From positions 16,167 through 80,166 of the forward strand of contig NZ_JAQQWS010000013.1 of NCBI RefSeq assembly GCF_028610675.1: 64,000 nucleotides of DNA. Reading direction: 5' to 3'. Below are positions 32,249-40,752 of the stretch, piece after piece. The translations under genes were made by a program, and so were the position numbers. The notes below the pieces were generated by a model, which did not search any database, had not been told where the DNA came from, and saw nothing but the letters and a program-made list of their open reading frames with translations. Origin of the DNA: Alkalihalobacillus pseudalcaliphilus (GTDB lineage: Bacteria > Bacillota > Bacilli > Bacillales > Bacillaceae_D). Within the stretch, counting starts at the first letter, position 1. Every line of letters begins with the position of its first letter.

Positions 32249-32839
32249 TTATATACATTTTAAGTGATTCGTATCGTTGATAAAATGAATTACTTTACCT
32301 GCATCTGTAAGTTCAATCATACTAATCCCTGTATCCCCTATTTTAAAATAGTAATCCATGTTCATTGGCATTTGGAAAAAAGCACGTAATATACTATTAA
32401 TTACCCCGCCATGAGCTACAATCGCAATCCGCTCATACTTATTTTCTGTCACAATTTTAGAAAATATCGTTTCAATTCTCATTCGAAACTCTATGAATGA
32501 TTCCCCATTCTCAAAACGATCATGAAGGAATTTTGGCACCGGGTGCTTTTTCGCCTCTTCAAAAGACATGCCAGCCTGTATACCATTATTAAATTCCATT
32601 AATTCTTCTTCTAATTCCACTGGACAACCAATAGCTTCCGCTAATGTTTCAGCAGTTTCTCGTGCCCTCTTTAATGTACTCGCCCATATACAATGCGGCC
32701 GAAAGTCATTTTTCACTTTATGTACTAAAGCTCCCACTTGTTTTCTACCCATTTCCGTTAATTCAAAATCGGCTCTTCCTTCATGAACGTTTAAAATATC
32801 TGCTTCCGATTCCCCATGCCTAATTAATAATATTTGCAT
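32249..32839 (-). CDS. Histidine phosphatase family protein (phosphoglycerate mutase-like)
   Basis: A 196-residue branch-1 histidine phosphatase: LLIRHGESEAD at residues 4-14 with the catalytic RHG, WASTLKRARETAE, the acid region LEEELMEFNNG and VAHGGVINSILRAFF with the second His. The ATG with GGGAGGAAAA upstream is chosen over a start 17 codons earlier. Such proteins dephosphorylate sugar phosphates or other small metabolites; the substrate is unknown. It stands alone. Confidence 0.87.
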   Translation of the reverse strand: MQILLIRHGESEADILNVHEGRADFELTEMGRKQVGALVHKVKNDFRPHCIWASTLKRARETAETLAEAIGCPVELEEELMEFNNGIQAGMSFEEAKKHPVPKFLHDRFENGESFIEFRMRIETIFSKIVTENKYERIAIVAHGGVINSILRAFFQMPMNMDYYFKIGDTGISMIELTDAGKVIHFINDTNHLKCI

Positions 32840-32958
32840 AACTTTTCCTCCCTCTATTAATAATCTATACGAGAAGGATAACCCTCCCACCGTTAAAATT
32901 CCCCAATTATATATTATCCTTCCATGTTTAAACTTTCCATAGACATTTCAATAGGAAC

Positions 32959-33202
32959 TTATTCTACATTAATCACAAATAGTTCTGTCCCTCTATTAAT
33001 TGTAAATTCGGCTTCATATATAATATCTTCAGTTGCCTCACTCAAGTTATCTTCAGCTACATCCCGTTAGAATTTATCTTTATGGATTTTTTTTAGAGAC
33101 ACCCATGTTTCACTTTTGAAAAATCGAGGTGCATTTTCGAATAAAAGTATACTCGTTTGAGACCTTTCATTAATTTTTTGCACATCCCCTGTTTTGAATG
33201 TT
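32959..33202 (-). pseudogene. Decayed gene, unknown product
   Basis: The frame reads DVQKINERSQTSILLFENAP, then SLKKIHKDKF, a stop, then DVAEDNLSEATEDIIYEAEF and INRGTELFVINVE before its final stop. The continuity across the internal stop indicates a decayed gene. No start is visible and I do not recognise the family. Confidence 0.4.
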
Positions 33203-33207
33203 CCTTA

Positions 33208-33444
33208 TTAAACTATTATATCAATATTATCTATATTCTTGATGGAGATGATAGCAATTATTAATCCTATTAACGAAAGAGTAATAGGTATTATTATAAT
33301 TGAATATAATGAAAATCCATTTACATTCTGACATACGATTAGAGAGATAAAAAAGGCTGAAACGATTGTAGCTGGGACAGAATATTTTTTCAAACCAACA
33401 TAAAGAGGAATTAAGCTAATTAAGCTCGTAGCAATAGCATTCAA
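33208..33444 (-). CDS. Small membrane protein, doubtful
   Basis: A 78-residue hydrophobic frame with two or three membrane segments (FFISLIVCQNVNGFSLYSII, LSLIGLIIAIISI). TTG start without a good ribosome binding site; it abuts a decayed gene and lies in a degenerate region. It may be the N-terminal part of the same broken gene. Confidence 0.3.
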   Translation of the reverse strand: MNAIATSLISLIPLYVGLKKYSVPATIVSAFFISLIVCQNVNGFSLYSIIIIPITLSLIGLIIAIISIKNIDNIDIIV

Positions 33445-33600
33445 TATAACATTTTGTACACTTCACATCACAAATACGATTATAATTCATTTGCTCTTTC
33501 GTACTTAGTTCCTTTTCAAAATCCTCCACATTCATTACAAAGCATTTGAGTTCCCCTTTAACTTTATAAATTGTCGATGTATCCTTACTTTGCTTTTAAA

Positions 33601-33817
33601 TTATGCACCGTCTAATTCAATTGGTGACACTAAAATCTATAGGCCTTCTTCACCATAATCCCACATCTTCACCCATGCATAAGTATCTACTGGACCTGTA
33701 AAAACAAAAACTTCCCCCATGCTTAATCTCATTCAAATCTGTAGTGCAACCATGTGCTTATGTTGCTGGATGTATTTTAACAGTACGACCTGTATCATTG
33801 AAGTATTTAAAGAACAT
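33601..33817 (-). pseudogene. Decayed small gene with frameshift, unknown product
   Basis: MFFKYFNDTGRTVKIHPAT, a stop, AHGCTTDLNEIKHG, then in a shifted frame FVFTGPVDTYAWVKMWDYGE and SPIELDGA. The parts read as one small protein broken by two stops and one frameshift. The region 33445-34221 holds this and a 34-base palindrome, otherwise nothing. Confidence 0.4.
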
Positions 33818-34013
33818 ATTAAGCACACCTTCCCTACTCCATTTATTCTGTCCTTTTTAGCACTATATAGAATTAGCGAGTTCCCCAAAAAGAATTAAAC
33901 AAATATCACGCTATATTTTTTCATTCTCTTAGAGATCAATTATACACTAGCAAAACTGTAACATCCTCCACATATTACAAAAGTTATTATTAATATAATC
34001 AACTTAAACAGCA

Positions 34014-34047
34014 AAAAGCCAATATTTCATATGAAATATTGGCTTTT
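34014..34047. terminator. Perfect 34-base palindrome, probable bidirectional terminator
   Basis: AAAAGCCAATATTTCAT followed by its exact complement. The A/T ends give U-runs on both strands. It separates the decayed region from the DUF998 pair. Confidence 0.55.
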
Positions 34048-34221
34048 CATGCCTTAATAACTAAAGCAATTCTAGGGTCAATCTAATAGTCTTTTTAGGT
34101 TCTCATTATTTTCGACCAGGTAATTCAAATACTCTCTTGTAAGTGCAATTTCTTGAAACCCATTGATAAAAATATTTAACTTAGTCTGCAATTCACAACC
34201 CCGAGGAGCTTTCTGTTAAAA

Positions 34222-34452
34222 TCACGAAGGGGATTTAGCTTTGTAGGCGAATCGGAATGAAACGAATAAGGCAGATGCCAACAAGAGCAGGCAGCCAATT
34301 TCGCCAAATTGGGATTGTTCCGTCGTGATCAGCAGTGTTCGAATGTCCATGTTTCCGCTCCACATTAACCAAAGAGACGACGCTAAGATGATGGCTGTAC
34401 ACCACATTTCGGAAACGTTGCTACAAATTTGCCGTCCATCTTTCATAATCAC
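34222..34452 (-). CDS. Small membrane protein downstream of the DUF998 gene
   Basis: A 76-residue protein with two hydrophobic segments (IILASSLWLMWSG and IGCLLLLASALFVSFRFAYK). Its start overlaps the end of the DUF998 gene by 32 bases, a sign of coupled translation. No family recognised; probably a partner membrane protein. Confidence 0.55.
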   Translation of the reverse strand: MIMKDGRQICSNVSEMWCTAIILASSLWLMWSGNMDIRTLLITTEQSQFGEIGCLLLLASALFVSFRFAYKAKSPS

Positions 34453-35146
34453 GCTCCTTCTTACATTCTTTATACAGATTCGCTGCCATTAAAGTGACCC
34501 ATGCAAAGCCTGCAACAAGCATCATACGTTGAATTAAGCCCGCCAAATGATTATCACTCTCCCAGAGCGTTCCAAAAAACATAAACAGTACCACCATTAC
34601 CATACCAGTGAGCATGCTATACAAAGTCCAGCCACGGCTTGCAGACTTGGAGAACCTACGGGCAAATACAAAACATGCAATGGGAAGCGATGTGAACACA
34701 AGTATGCCGAATACATCATGAGCATAGTGATGCCAACTGACTCCATCTGTGTGGATCCCAGCTGGAGCTCCTGGTGGATACCCTTGCATAGGATCCATAA
34801 CAAAGATACCTGAAAACACCAAGCTTACTCCAAATATACCAAATAGGAAAGGACCCCACCTTGCACCATGCCCAGAATATAGTGAACGTCTCAGCCCCAC
34901 AGCAAAAGCAACCATCAGAACTCCAGCTATTATAAAGTTGGCAATTTGTAGCCATCCTCTATCACCAAGACTTAGCGCACTAACTGGATGGTATAGGGGG
35001 TCATAACCTATACGAGTTGCTCCATCGAGGAGAAAAACAAACACAAACATGGTAGAGCCAACTATACCGCACCCCAACAAATATTTGGTCATCCTTTGCG
35101 AATGCCAACGCGACGCTATCCTTCCCCCACTTGTCAATATCATCAT
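34421..35146 (-). CDS. DUF998-family membrane protein
   Basis: A 241-residue protein with about six membrane segments. YDPLYHPVSALSLGDRGWLQ with the following IANFIIAGVL is the typical DUF998 first loop, and MDPMQGYPPGAP plus HHYAHDVFGILVF follow in family order. Function unknown. The base composition is visibly more GC-rich than the surrounding sequence, which suggests recent acquisition. Confidence 0.8.
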   Translation of the reverse strand: MMILTSGGRIASRWHSQRMTKYLLGCGIVGSTMFVFVFLLDGATRIGYDPLYHPVSALSLGDRGWLQIANFIIAGVLMVAFAVGLRRSLYSGHGARWGPFLFGIFGVSLVFSGIFVMDPMQGYPPGAPAGIHTDGVSWHHYAHDVFGILVFTSLPIACFVFARRFSKSASRGWTLYSMLTGMVMVVLFMFFGTLWESDNHLAGLIQRMMLVAGFAWVTLMAANLYKECKKERDYERWTANL

Positions 35147-35454
35147 TCCCTTCTTATATTATATATATCTAATTGTAATGACCAAAAGGTCGTTCTAACA
35201 GTGACATATGTAATTGATATTCCTTGACTTACATCTAAATATAAAACCGTTCATGGGTGCATTTTATAAACGATTTACATCTAAATTAAGACAAAAAAGG
35301 ACTGGCATCTACACGACATACCAATCCCCATTCTTACTATTCATAAACCTTTATCATATTCTGTTTAATTACCAGAAACCATTTTAGAGCAAAACGATTA
35401 TTCAAGAATATGGGCCGTTCGCGGAACTATCATTATGTTATTCTCACCATAAAG

Positions 35455-35487
35455 AGACCCTTTGGACAATGCATATCCAAAGGGTCT
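35455..35487 (-). terminator. Hairpin, possibly the original glmS terminator displaced by insertion
   Basis: AGACCCTTTGGA pairs perfectly with TCCAAAGGGTCT. It lies 94 bases outside the left end of the Tn7-like element, exactly where sequence downstream of glmS would continue if the element were removed. Otherwise 35147-35580 contains no gene. Confidence 0.5.
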
Positions 35488-35575
35488 AACTTCGCGACAT
35501 TTTTAAAAACATCGTGACTTTATTTAAAACATCGCATCCTTTTTGCAAACGTCACGACTTTATTTTAAATCCACA

Positions 35576-35580
35576 TTTAT
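35576..35580. repeat. Left 5-bp target duplication (TTTAT) of the Tn7-like element
   Basis: TTTAT here and at 44562-44566 flank the terminal repeats. Five bases is the target duplication length of Tn7-family elements. Confidence 0.6.
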
Positions 35581-35594
35581 TAATGAGTTACAAA

Positions 35595-35728
35595 AAAGAT
35601 GGTAACTAAAAATGCCTGAAACCCTTGTCTCTACGTTGAAATTTTTTTTGCAAAAAAAAATAAAGATGGTAACTGACAGAGTTCATCTTTTGTTGAATGT
35701 ATTTCTCTTTAAAATAAAGATGGTAACT
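35595..35728. repeat. Left-end TnsB-type repeats of the Tn7-like element
   Basis: Three direct copies of AAAGATGGTAACT at 35595-35607, 35662-35674 and 35716-35728. Confidence 0.8.
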
Positions 35729-35759
35729 GAAAGGGTTCATCTATATAGTCTAATTTAGT

Positions 35760-36599
35760 CTATTTCTCAAAATGTTTAAGACAAAATTCATTATAGATAT
35801 CTTTATATTCCGGCCTTAGCTTTCCACTTATTTTAATAAGATTCGTTCTTGAGAGACTTTTGTTTTGAGACAATAGTTCATTGTAAGCCCAATGCAATTT
35901 TCTTAGTATATAATCTTCTCGTTTTTCTGCTACCTCACCTAAATATATGTCTAGTTTATTTTTATCATAACGTGGTTGTTTATTAAGACATCTACATATA
36001 GCAGCCTTACTCATAAATATCGGTTGGTTAAGTTCGTAATAGGACCAATTCTTAACTATATAATCTATCTCATCATAAACAATATTTTGGTCACTAAATT
36101 TACTCCTACTTATCTTTTCCTTTGGTAGTAAATTTGATTTATGCTTTAATTTAGATTCACGCAACCAGTCAGAGTCATAAGTCAACAACCAATTATAAAG
36201 GTTGCTATCTAGCTTTCGAGAGCCAGAGTATCCGTTATTACTAACTAAATCGACCCACTTTTTTCTCTTCTCACAAGTAATTTCTTTCCTATTTCGAACT
36301 GCCCTTTTAGAATATTTTCCGGCTCTCTTTTTGTAACGAGGATGAATACTGAACCATTTTTCATTTAAATTTAAAACATTAATAAATCGAATTATGGTTT
36401 CTGGACTAACTTTTAACTCTTGTGATAACTTAGATAGTGTTAAACCTTCCTCGACTAATAAACATAATTTCTTTTTCCACAGTTCTCCGTAATCTATTAC
36501 AGATTTAACTTTATACTCAGTATGGTTACCCGACTGTTTAGAGTACCTTAGTAGAGCACTATAGAATAATTCATCAGGATATAAGCTAGGAAAAAACAT
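35760..36599 (-). CDS. TnsD/TniQ-like target-site protein, internally deleted
   Basis: A 279-residue protein. The N-terminus FFPSLYPDELFYSALLRYSK QSGN is the TniQ/TnsD signature, and the C-terminal part (RKKWVDLV, LDSNLYNWLLTYDSDWLRES) matches the TnsD C-terminal region. The CCCH zinc-finger part usual between them is missing, and full TnsD is about twice as long, so the gene looks internally deleted. TnsD directs insertion to attTn7, which agrees with the location next to glmS. It is the only transposition gene left. Confidence 0.72.
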   Translation of the reverse strand: MFFPSLYPDELFYSALLRYSKQSGNHTEYKVKSVIDYGELWKKKLCLLVEEGLTLSKLSQELKVSPETIIRFINVLNLNEKWFSIHPRYKKRAGKYSKRAVRNRKEITCEKRKKWVDLVSNNGYSGSRKLDSNLYNWLLTYDSDWLRESKLKHKSNLLPKEKISRSKFSDQNIVYDEIDYIVKNWSYYELNQPIFMSKAAICRCLNKQPRYDKNKLDIYLGEVAEKREDYILRKLHWAYNELLSQNKSLSRTNLIKISGKLRPEYKDIYNEFCLKHFEK

Positions 36600-36751
36600 T
36601 ATTTACACCTCCTAAAATAGATATATATTTACGTAAATTTTGAATTTTATTGGTTAGTAGTATGCCCCTTAAAATAAGAACTAAACAAAATAAAAGAATC
36701 CTAGTATAAAAGGATTCTTAAAGGTTACTAATAATTAAAAAATTAATTTTC

Positions 36752-38440
36752 TTAAGTCTCAATTATAGAAAACTCTAAGTCTTCTAATTGACTTTTTTGA
36801 TCTAAAGTTAGACTTGGAACACTAATAAAGAGGCCTTTTATTGCTCTACTTAATGCTACATAGTAAACCCTATGAGTTTCTTTGTCCATATCAGGTTCTA
36901 GAAGAAAAGATAATTCATTTTTCTCTACTGAAGGAATTATTAGAAATACATTTTCAAACTCCTCACCTTTAGCGTTATGAATTGATCGGAAATTATTATG
37001 CTCATCAACAACGTTTATGTTAACAGCAGCATCTGAGTATAGAGCACTATCATAGATTTGTTTAATTACACCTCTAGAAATTTTTGCTTTTACATTATAG
37101 TGGCCAAAAAGATGGTCATTATAAAAATCTGTAAGGGTTAGATTATAAATTTTATCTCGAATATTTATTAATCGCTTGAGATTACGAAAAACTTCCGTTT
37201 CGCTTAGGTCTTCTTTTCGATACGCCATTTTCATTGCTTTTAATGCTTCTTTTATTTTTTGTGTTTTAGCATACTCTAACGCTTTTATAACGTGATAAAT
37301 TCTCCAAGCCCTATTTGAATCTGAATCATCTGTTAAATAATTTACTTCTTTATCCTGATTAATCGAATCTGGTTTCTGAAGATTATCTAAAGTCTTATTA
37401 CGATATGCTAGTATCATTAAATCAATCAGCGACTTCTTTTTGATGTGCTCATATGAAGAAGATTTATCACCTATTAAAATAGTAGGTCTAGAATTGTTCA
37501 ATTTGATTTTAGTTTCTTGCTGAAAATCCTTATCTTTTCTCATATGATTAAGAATGTTAACAATTTCTTTGGAAGACCTATGATTTTCTTGAAGAATATA
37601 AAGTTTCATATTCTTGACTTCAAATTCCTCGAAATCTCCTACACTTGCCCCTTGAAAAGAATATATAGATTGGCATATATCTCCTATCACACCGATCACA
37701 GTTTCTTTATCCGAGATTATTTTTACTATTTTCACTTGTAATGGACTAGTATCTTGGAACTCGTCAATAAATATGTAAGGGAACTTTCCCCTTATTATCT
37801 CTCTAACTTGAGGATGTTCCAATATGATTCTATAAGCAAAGTATAAGACATCATCGTGACTTAAACGCCCCTCACTCCAATGAGCTTCTTTAAACTTCAT
37901 ATACATTATTTTCGCTACGTAAGAGCCGTCAACCATACCATCAAATGGTCTTTTGTATCCAAGTTCGAATTTCCCGTTACTTTTAAATAACCATTGAAGT
38001 TTGTTTAAAGCATCCATCAGACTTGAATTAGATAAGTATGATTGCTTAGCTTCCTTTTTAATTTTATCAATCTGACTTCGTCTTAGTTTAATTTCATCGT
38101 GTCCCTCCATTTTCTCAATTGCTACCGGGCAATGATCCAATAACCAAAGAAATGGTTTTACGATGTGTTTATAACAAAAACTATGGATCGTTGTTATCTC
38201 CACACTCTCTAAAGATGTATCTAATCTCGTTCTCAAGTTATCAACGGCCGCGTTCGTGTACGTTATACAAGCAATTTTCCTTTTATGTTTTAACTTATCA
38301 GATGCGCCTAGCACATTTTTAATGTGATTTGTTAGGAATGTTGTCTTCCCAGCCCCTGGGCCCGCATATAGCTTAAAATGCTCTTCTATTGGGATTAATT
38401 CTTTGCTGTCTTCTAGCTTTACTGCTTTTGACAAATCCAT
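36752..38440 (-). CDS. gajB: UvrD/Rep-family helicase, GajB-like (Gabija)
   Basis: A 562-residue superfamily 1A helicase: Walker A LYAGPGAGKTTFLTNHI (residues ~25-41), CITYTNAAVDNLRTRL (Ia), Walker B FIFIDEFQDTSPLQ, GDICQSIYSFQGA (III), LQENHRSS (IV) and VYYVALSRAIKGLFI (VI). It overlaps the preceding OLD-family nuclease gene by 22 bases. An OLD nuclease followed by a UvrD-like helicase is the Gabija anti-phage arrangement, where GajB activates on DNA ends and GajA cuts. Somewhat longer than the described GajB (~490). Confidence 0.85.
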   Translation of the reverse strand: MDLSKAVKLEDSKELIPIEEHFKLYAGPGAGKTTFLTNHIKNVLGASDKLKHKRKIACITYTNAAVDNLRTRLDTSLESVEITTIHSFCYKHIVKPFLWLLDHCPVAIEKMEGHDEIKLRRSQIDKIKKEAKQSYLSNSSLMDALNKLQWLFKSNGKFELGYKRPFDGMVDGSYVAKIMYMKFKEAHWSEGRLSHDDVLYFAYRIILEHPQVREIIRGKFPYIFIDEFQDTSPLQVKIVKIISDKETVIGVIGDICQSIYSFQGASVGDFEEFEVKNMKLYILQENHRSSKEIVNILNHMRKDKDFQQETKIKLNNSRPTILIGDKSSSYEHIKKKSLIDLMILAYRNKTLDNLQKPDSINQDKEVNYLTDDSDSNRAWRIYHVIKALEYAKTQKIKEALKAMKMAYRKEDLSETEVFRNLKRLINIRDKIYNLTLTDFYNDHLFGHYNVKAKISRGVIKQIYDSALYSDAAVNINVVDEHNNFRSIHNAKGEEFENVFLIIPSVEKNELSFLLEPDMDKETHRVYYVALSRAIKGLFISVPSLTLDQKSQLEDLEFSIIET

Positions 38441-40488
38441 TCTAACGCCTCCTTTATATACTCTGGAGGTGTTATCTGAGTTTTATTTTCAGATATTGCA
38501 TAAGCAAGTTCTTGAGCAGCTTCACCTTTAGAGATCGATGAAAGGTATCGACTGGCAACTAACTTTTTTCTTACTATTGGATCATCTAGTAATATACTTT
38601 TTTCCATCAATTCTTGAACCTCTGTCTTAAAATCTCCTGAGCCCAATTCATCTAATAGTTCAGTTAAGGATTTTGCTTCATCCAGTAAAAGTATCAACTT
38701 TCTAAGTTCGTCAATATTAGATAGTGATTCTGTAATCAGGTAATCAGAAGGGTTTTTAAGGAATATATCATATTCAAAAGTTGAACTTTCTCCAATGACT
38801 TGATTAAATACTTCTATATGTGCAGTCTCACTATATTCATCTTTGGATACTAATCCGTTTGAACACGCTTTATATTCGTAAATATCAGTTTGTAAATTTA
38901 ATAGCAATGGATCACATTTTACCCATCTAGCCTTTTCCGTCTCTCTCTTTTTTCTCACAGGGTCTAAATCAGTAATGCAAGCAACTTTTTTCCTTAAAGC
39001 ATAACTACTATTTGATGTATCAAATAGCTTCAGAAAGTGGTCAAAGTATCTTCCACCTATATTTATTATAGATGTATGATTGTCCACCAGATCAATTTCA
39101 TCCTCTAATAACATCGCTAGTTCTGGGAGTAAAACTTGCTCCGCAACACCTTCCACTAAAATAACTGATTCAGCAAAAAATAAATCAGCCTTGGTAACAT
39201 CAAGAAATCTCTTAACGTAATTCTTCGATTTAATATCTTCAGTTTCTTTTAAATTGAATACTTTACCAGGATAGGCAATGTGTATATTTGATGATCTGTC
39301 TTTTTGAAGAATTATAATATCGTCTAGATCAACAGCTGCTGTAATATTTGGAGAGTGAGAGGTAATAAATACTTGATTTACGTTAGACGCTCTATTTTCT
39401 TTAAGAAATTGGAGAAACTTGTACTGCATATTTGGATGCAAATGCGCTTCAGGTTCTTCAATAGCTAAGATTGAAAATACTTTAGAGTTTGAACCTAAAT
39501 ACTCACTTGAGGCATTCTTCTGCATTTTCGATAGTAGAAGGGATATATATATTAAATTATTGTATCCTAGTCCATTACTGACTGCTGGAAGCTTAATTCC
39601 CGATTCTTTTTCCACAATAAGTCTTAAAGCTGAATATAGTTCTGTGTCCAGAATCTCCCCATCGAATAAGGGTTTTGACTCATCTATTCCTGCCCCAGTT
39701 TTTTCTACATATTTTAAAATCTCTTCATTCCCTAATTCCATTCTGTCTTGTAATGTCTTAATCAAAATTGATGATTCTTGATTAAATTCACGTTTCAATC
39801 CTTGAATTTTTCTTGCCTTTTCTTTTTTATCAAGGGTTAAATCACTTTTAATATCATAATCCATAAAGAAATCAATAACTTCTTTCAACAAACTACTGTT
39901 TCCCTTAAATAAGTCTCTTTCAACATCTCTTATGGCAGTTAAAAACTGAAAATCAAATTTATTAATTTCATCTGCTTGTATCTGATTTTTATGCTCTGGA
40001 TTTCCAACATAAATTTTAGATATGTATTTTCTAAAGAAGTTGTGTTCAATTTCTTTCCAGTATTGATTAATATCAGTACTATTAATTTCATTCATTAATG
40101 ATTGATATTCTTCCACATTAGTTTCTGGTAAGAAGAATTCAAATTTTATGTATGCTTCATATGGATCTTCAATTTTAGTGAGCCAATTTGCAACAGTTAT
40201 CAATTCATCTGAATAGTCATCTTCACCGTTTGATTTAGACAATTTCGCAGAAATTTCGATTTTCGGCGGTGCAGTTTTAAGTTCTTCCACTTTAATTTGT
40301 CTATTGAAATCGTTAATTGATAGTTTCTTTTTTGAGTTAGGATTAAACAGTAAATCCAGAGCTTTAATTACCGCAGTTTTACCTGCATTATTTTGACCAA
40401 TGATAACATTAATTCCATCATTGAAATGAACCGTTGTTTCAGAGGAAAAAACTCTAAAATTACTTAGCTTTAATTCTGAAATATACAT
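38419..40488 (-). CDS. gajA: OLD-family ATP-dependent nuclease, GajA-like (Gabija)
   Basis: A 689-residue protein with an N-terminal ABC-type ATPase (MYISELKLSNFRVF; Walker A IIGQNNAGKTAVIKALDLL; signature region NGLGYNNLIYISLLL; Walker B SILAIEEPEAHLHP) and a C-terminal TOPRIM nuclease (ILVEGVAEQVLLPELA, then ITDLDPVRKKRE). This is the class 2 OLD architecture of GajA; it is longer than the ~580 residues of the best-known one. The ATG after GGGGGG is chosen, 12 codons inside the longest frame. The 228-base gap upstream to the next gene shows no other gene. Confidence 0.87.
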   Translation of the reverse strand: MYISELKLSNFRVFSSETTVHFNDGINVIIGQNNAGKTAVIKALDLLFNPNSKKKLSINDFNRQIKVEELKTAPPKIEISAKLSKSNGEDDYSDELITVANWLTKIEDPYEAYIKFEFFLPETNVEEYQSLMNEINSTDINQYWKEIEHNFFRKYISKIYVGNPEHKNQIQADEINKFDFQFLTAIRDVERDLFKGNSSLLKEVIDFFMDYDIKSDLTLDKKEKARKIQGLKREFNQESSILIKTLQDRMELGNEEILKYVEKTGAGIDESKPLFDGEILDTELYSALRLIVEKESGIKLPAVSNGLGYNNLIYISLLLSKMQKNASSEYLGSNSKVFSILAIEEPEAHLHPNMQYKFLQFLKENRASNVNQVFITSHSPNITAAVDLDDIIILQKDRSSNIHIAYPGKVFNLKETEDIKSKNYVKRFLDVTKADLFFAESVILVEGVAEQVLLPELAMLLEDEIDLVDNHTSIINIGGRYFDHFLKLFDTSNSSYALRKKVACITDLDPVRKKRETEKARWVKCDPLLLNLQTDIYEYKACSNGLVSKDEYSETAHIEVFNQVIGESSTFEYDIFLKNPSDYLITESLSNIDELRKLILLLDEAKSLTELLDELGSGDFKTEVQELMEKSILLDDPIVRKKLVASRYLSSISKGEAAQELAYAISENKTQITPPEYIKEALEWICQKQ

Positions 40489-40752
40489 CAAAACCCCCCA
40501 TTCTATTTGATTATATCTTAGCACAACCTATCCAAAAAAAAGATTAGGAGTTAAAAATTATCAATATATCTTTCAGACAGCTCTGATTTCTTCGTATTAC
40601 TCTAAATTTCTGCTCAACTGAATACTTTAACATTAGTTTACTTACAAGCATTAAAATCTTGACTACCTAAAGAAACCCGTATTCTTAAAAAAGTATGGTT
40701 TTCATTAGGACATAATTTTAATTTAGGGTACCCTCAGTAAGTTTAATAAATA

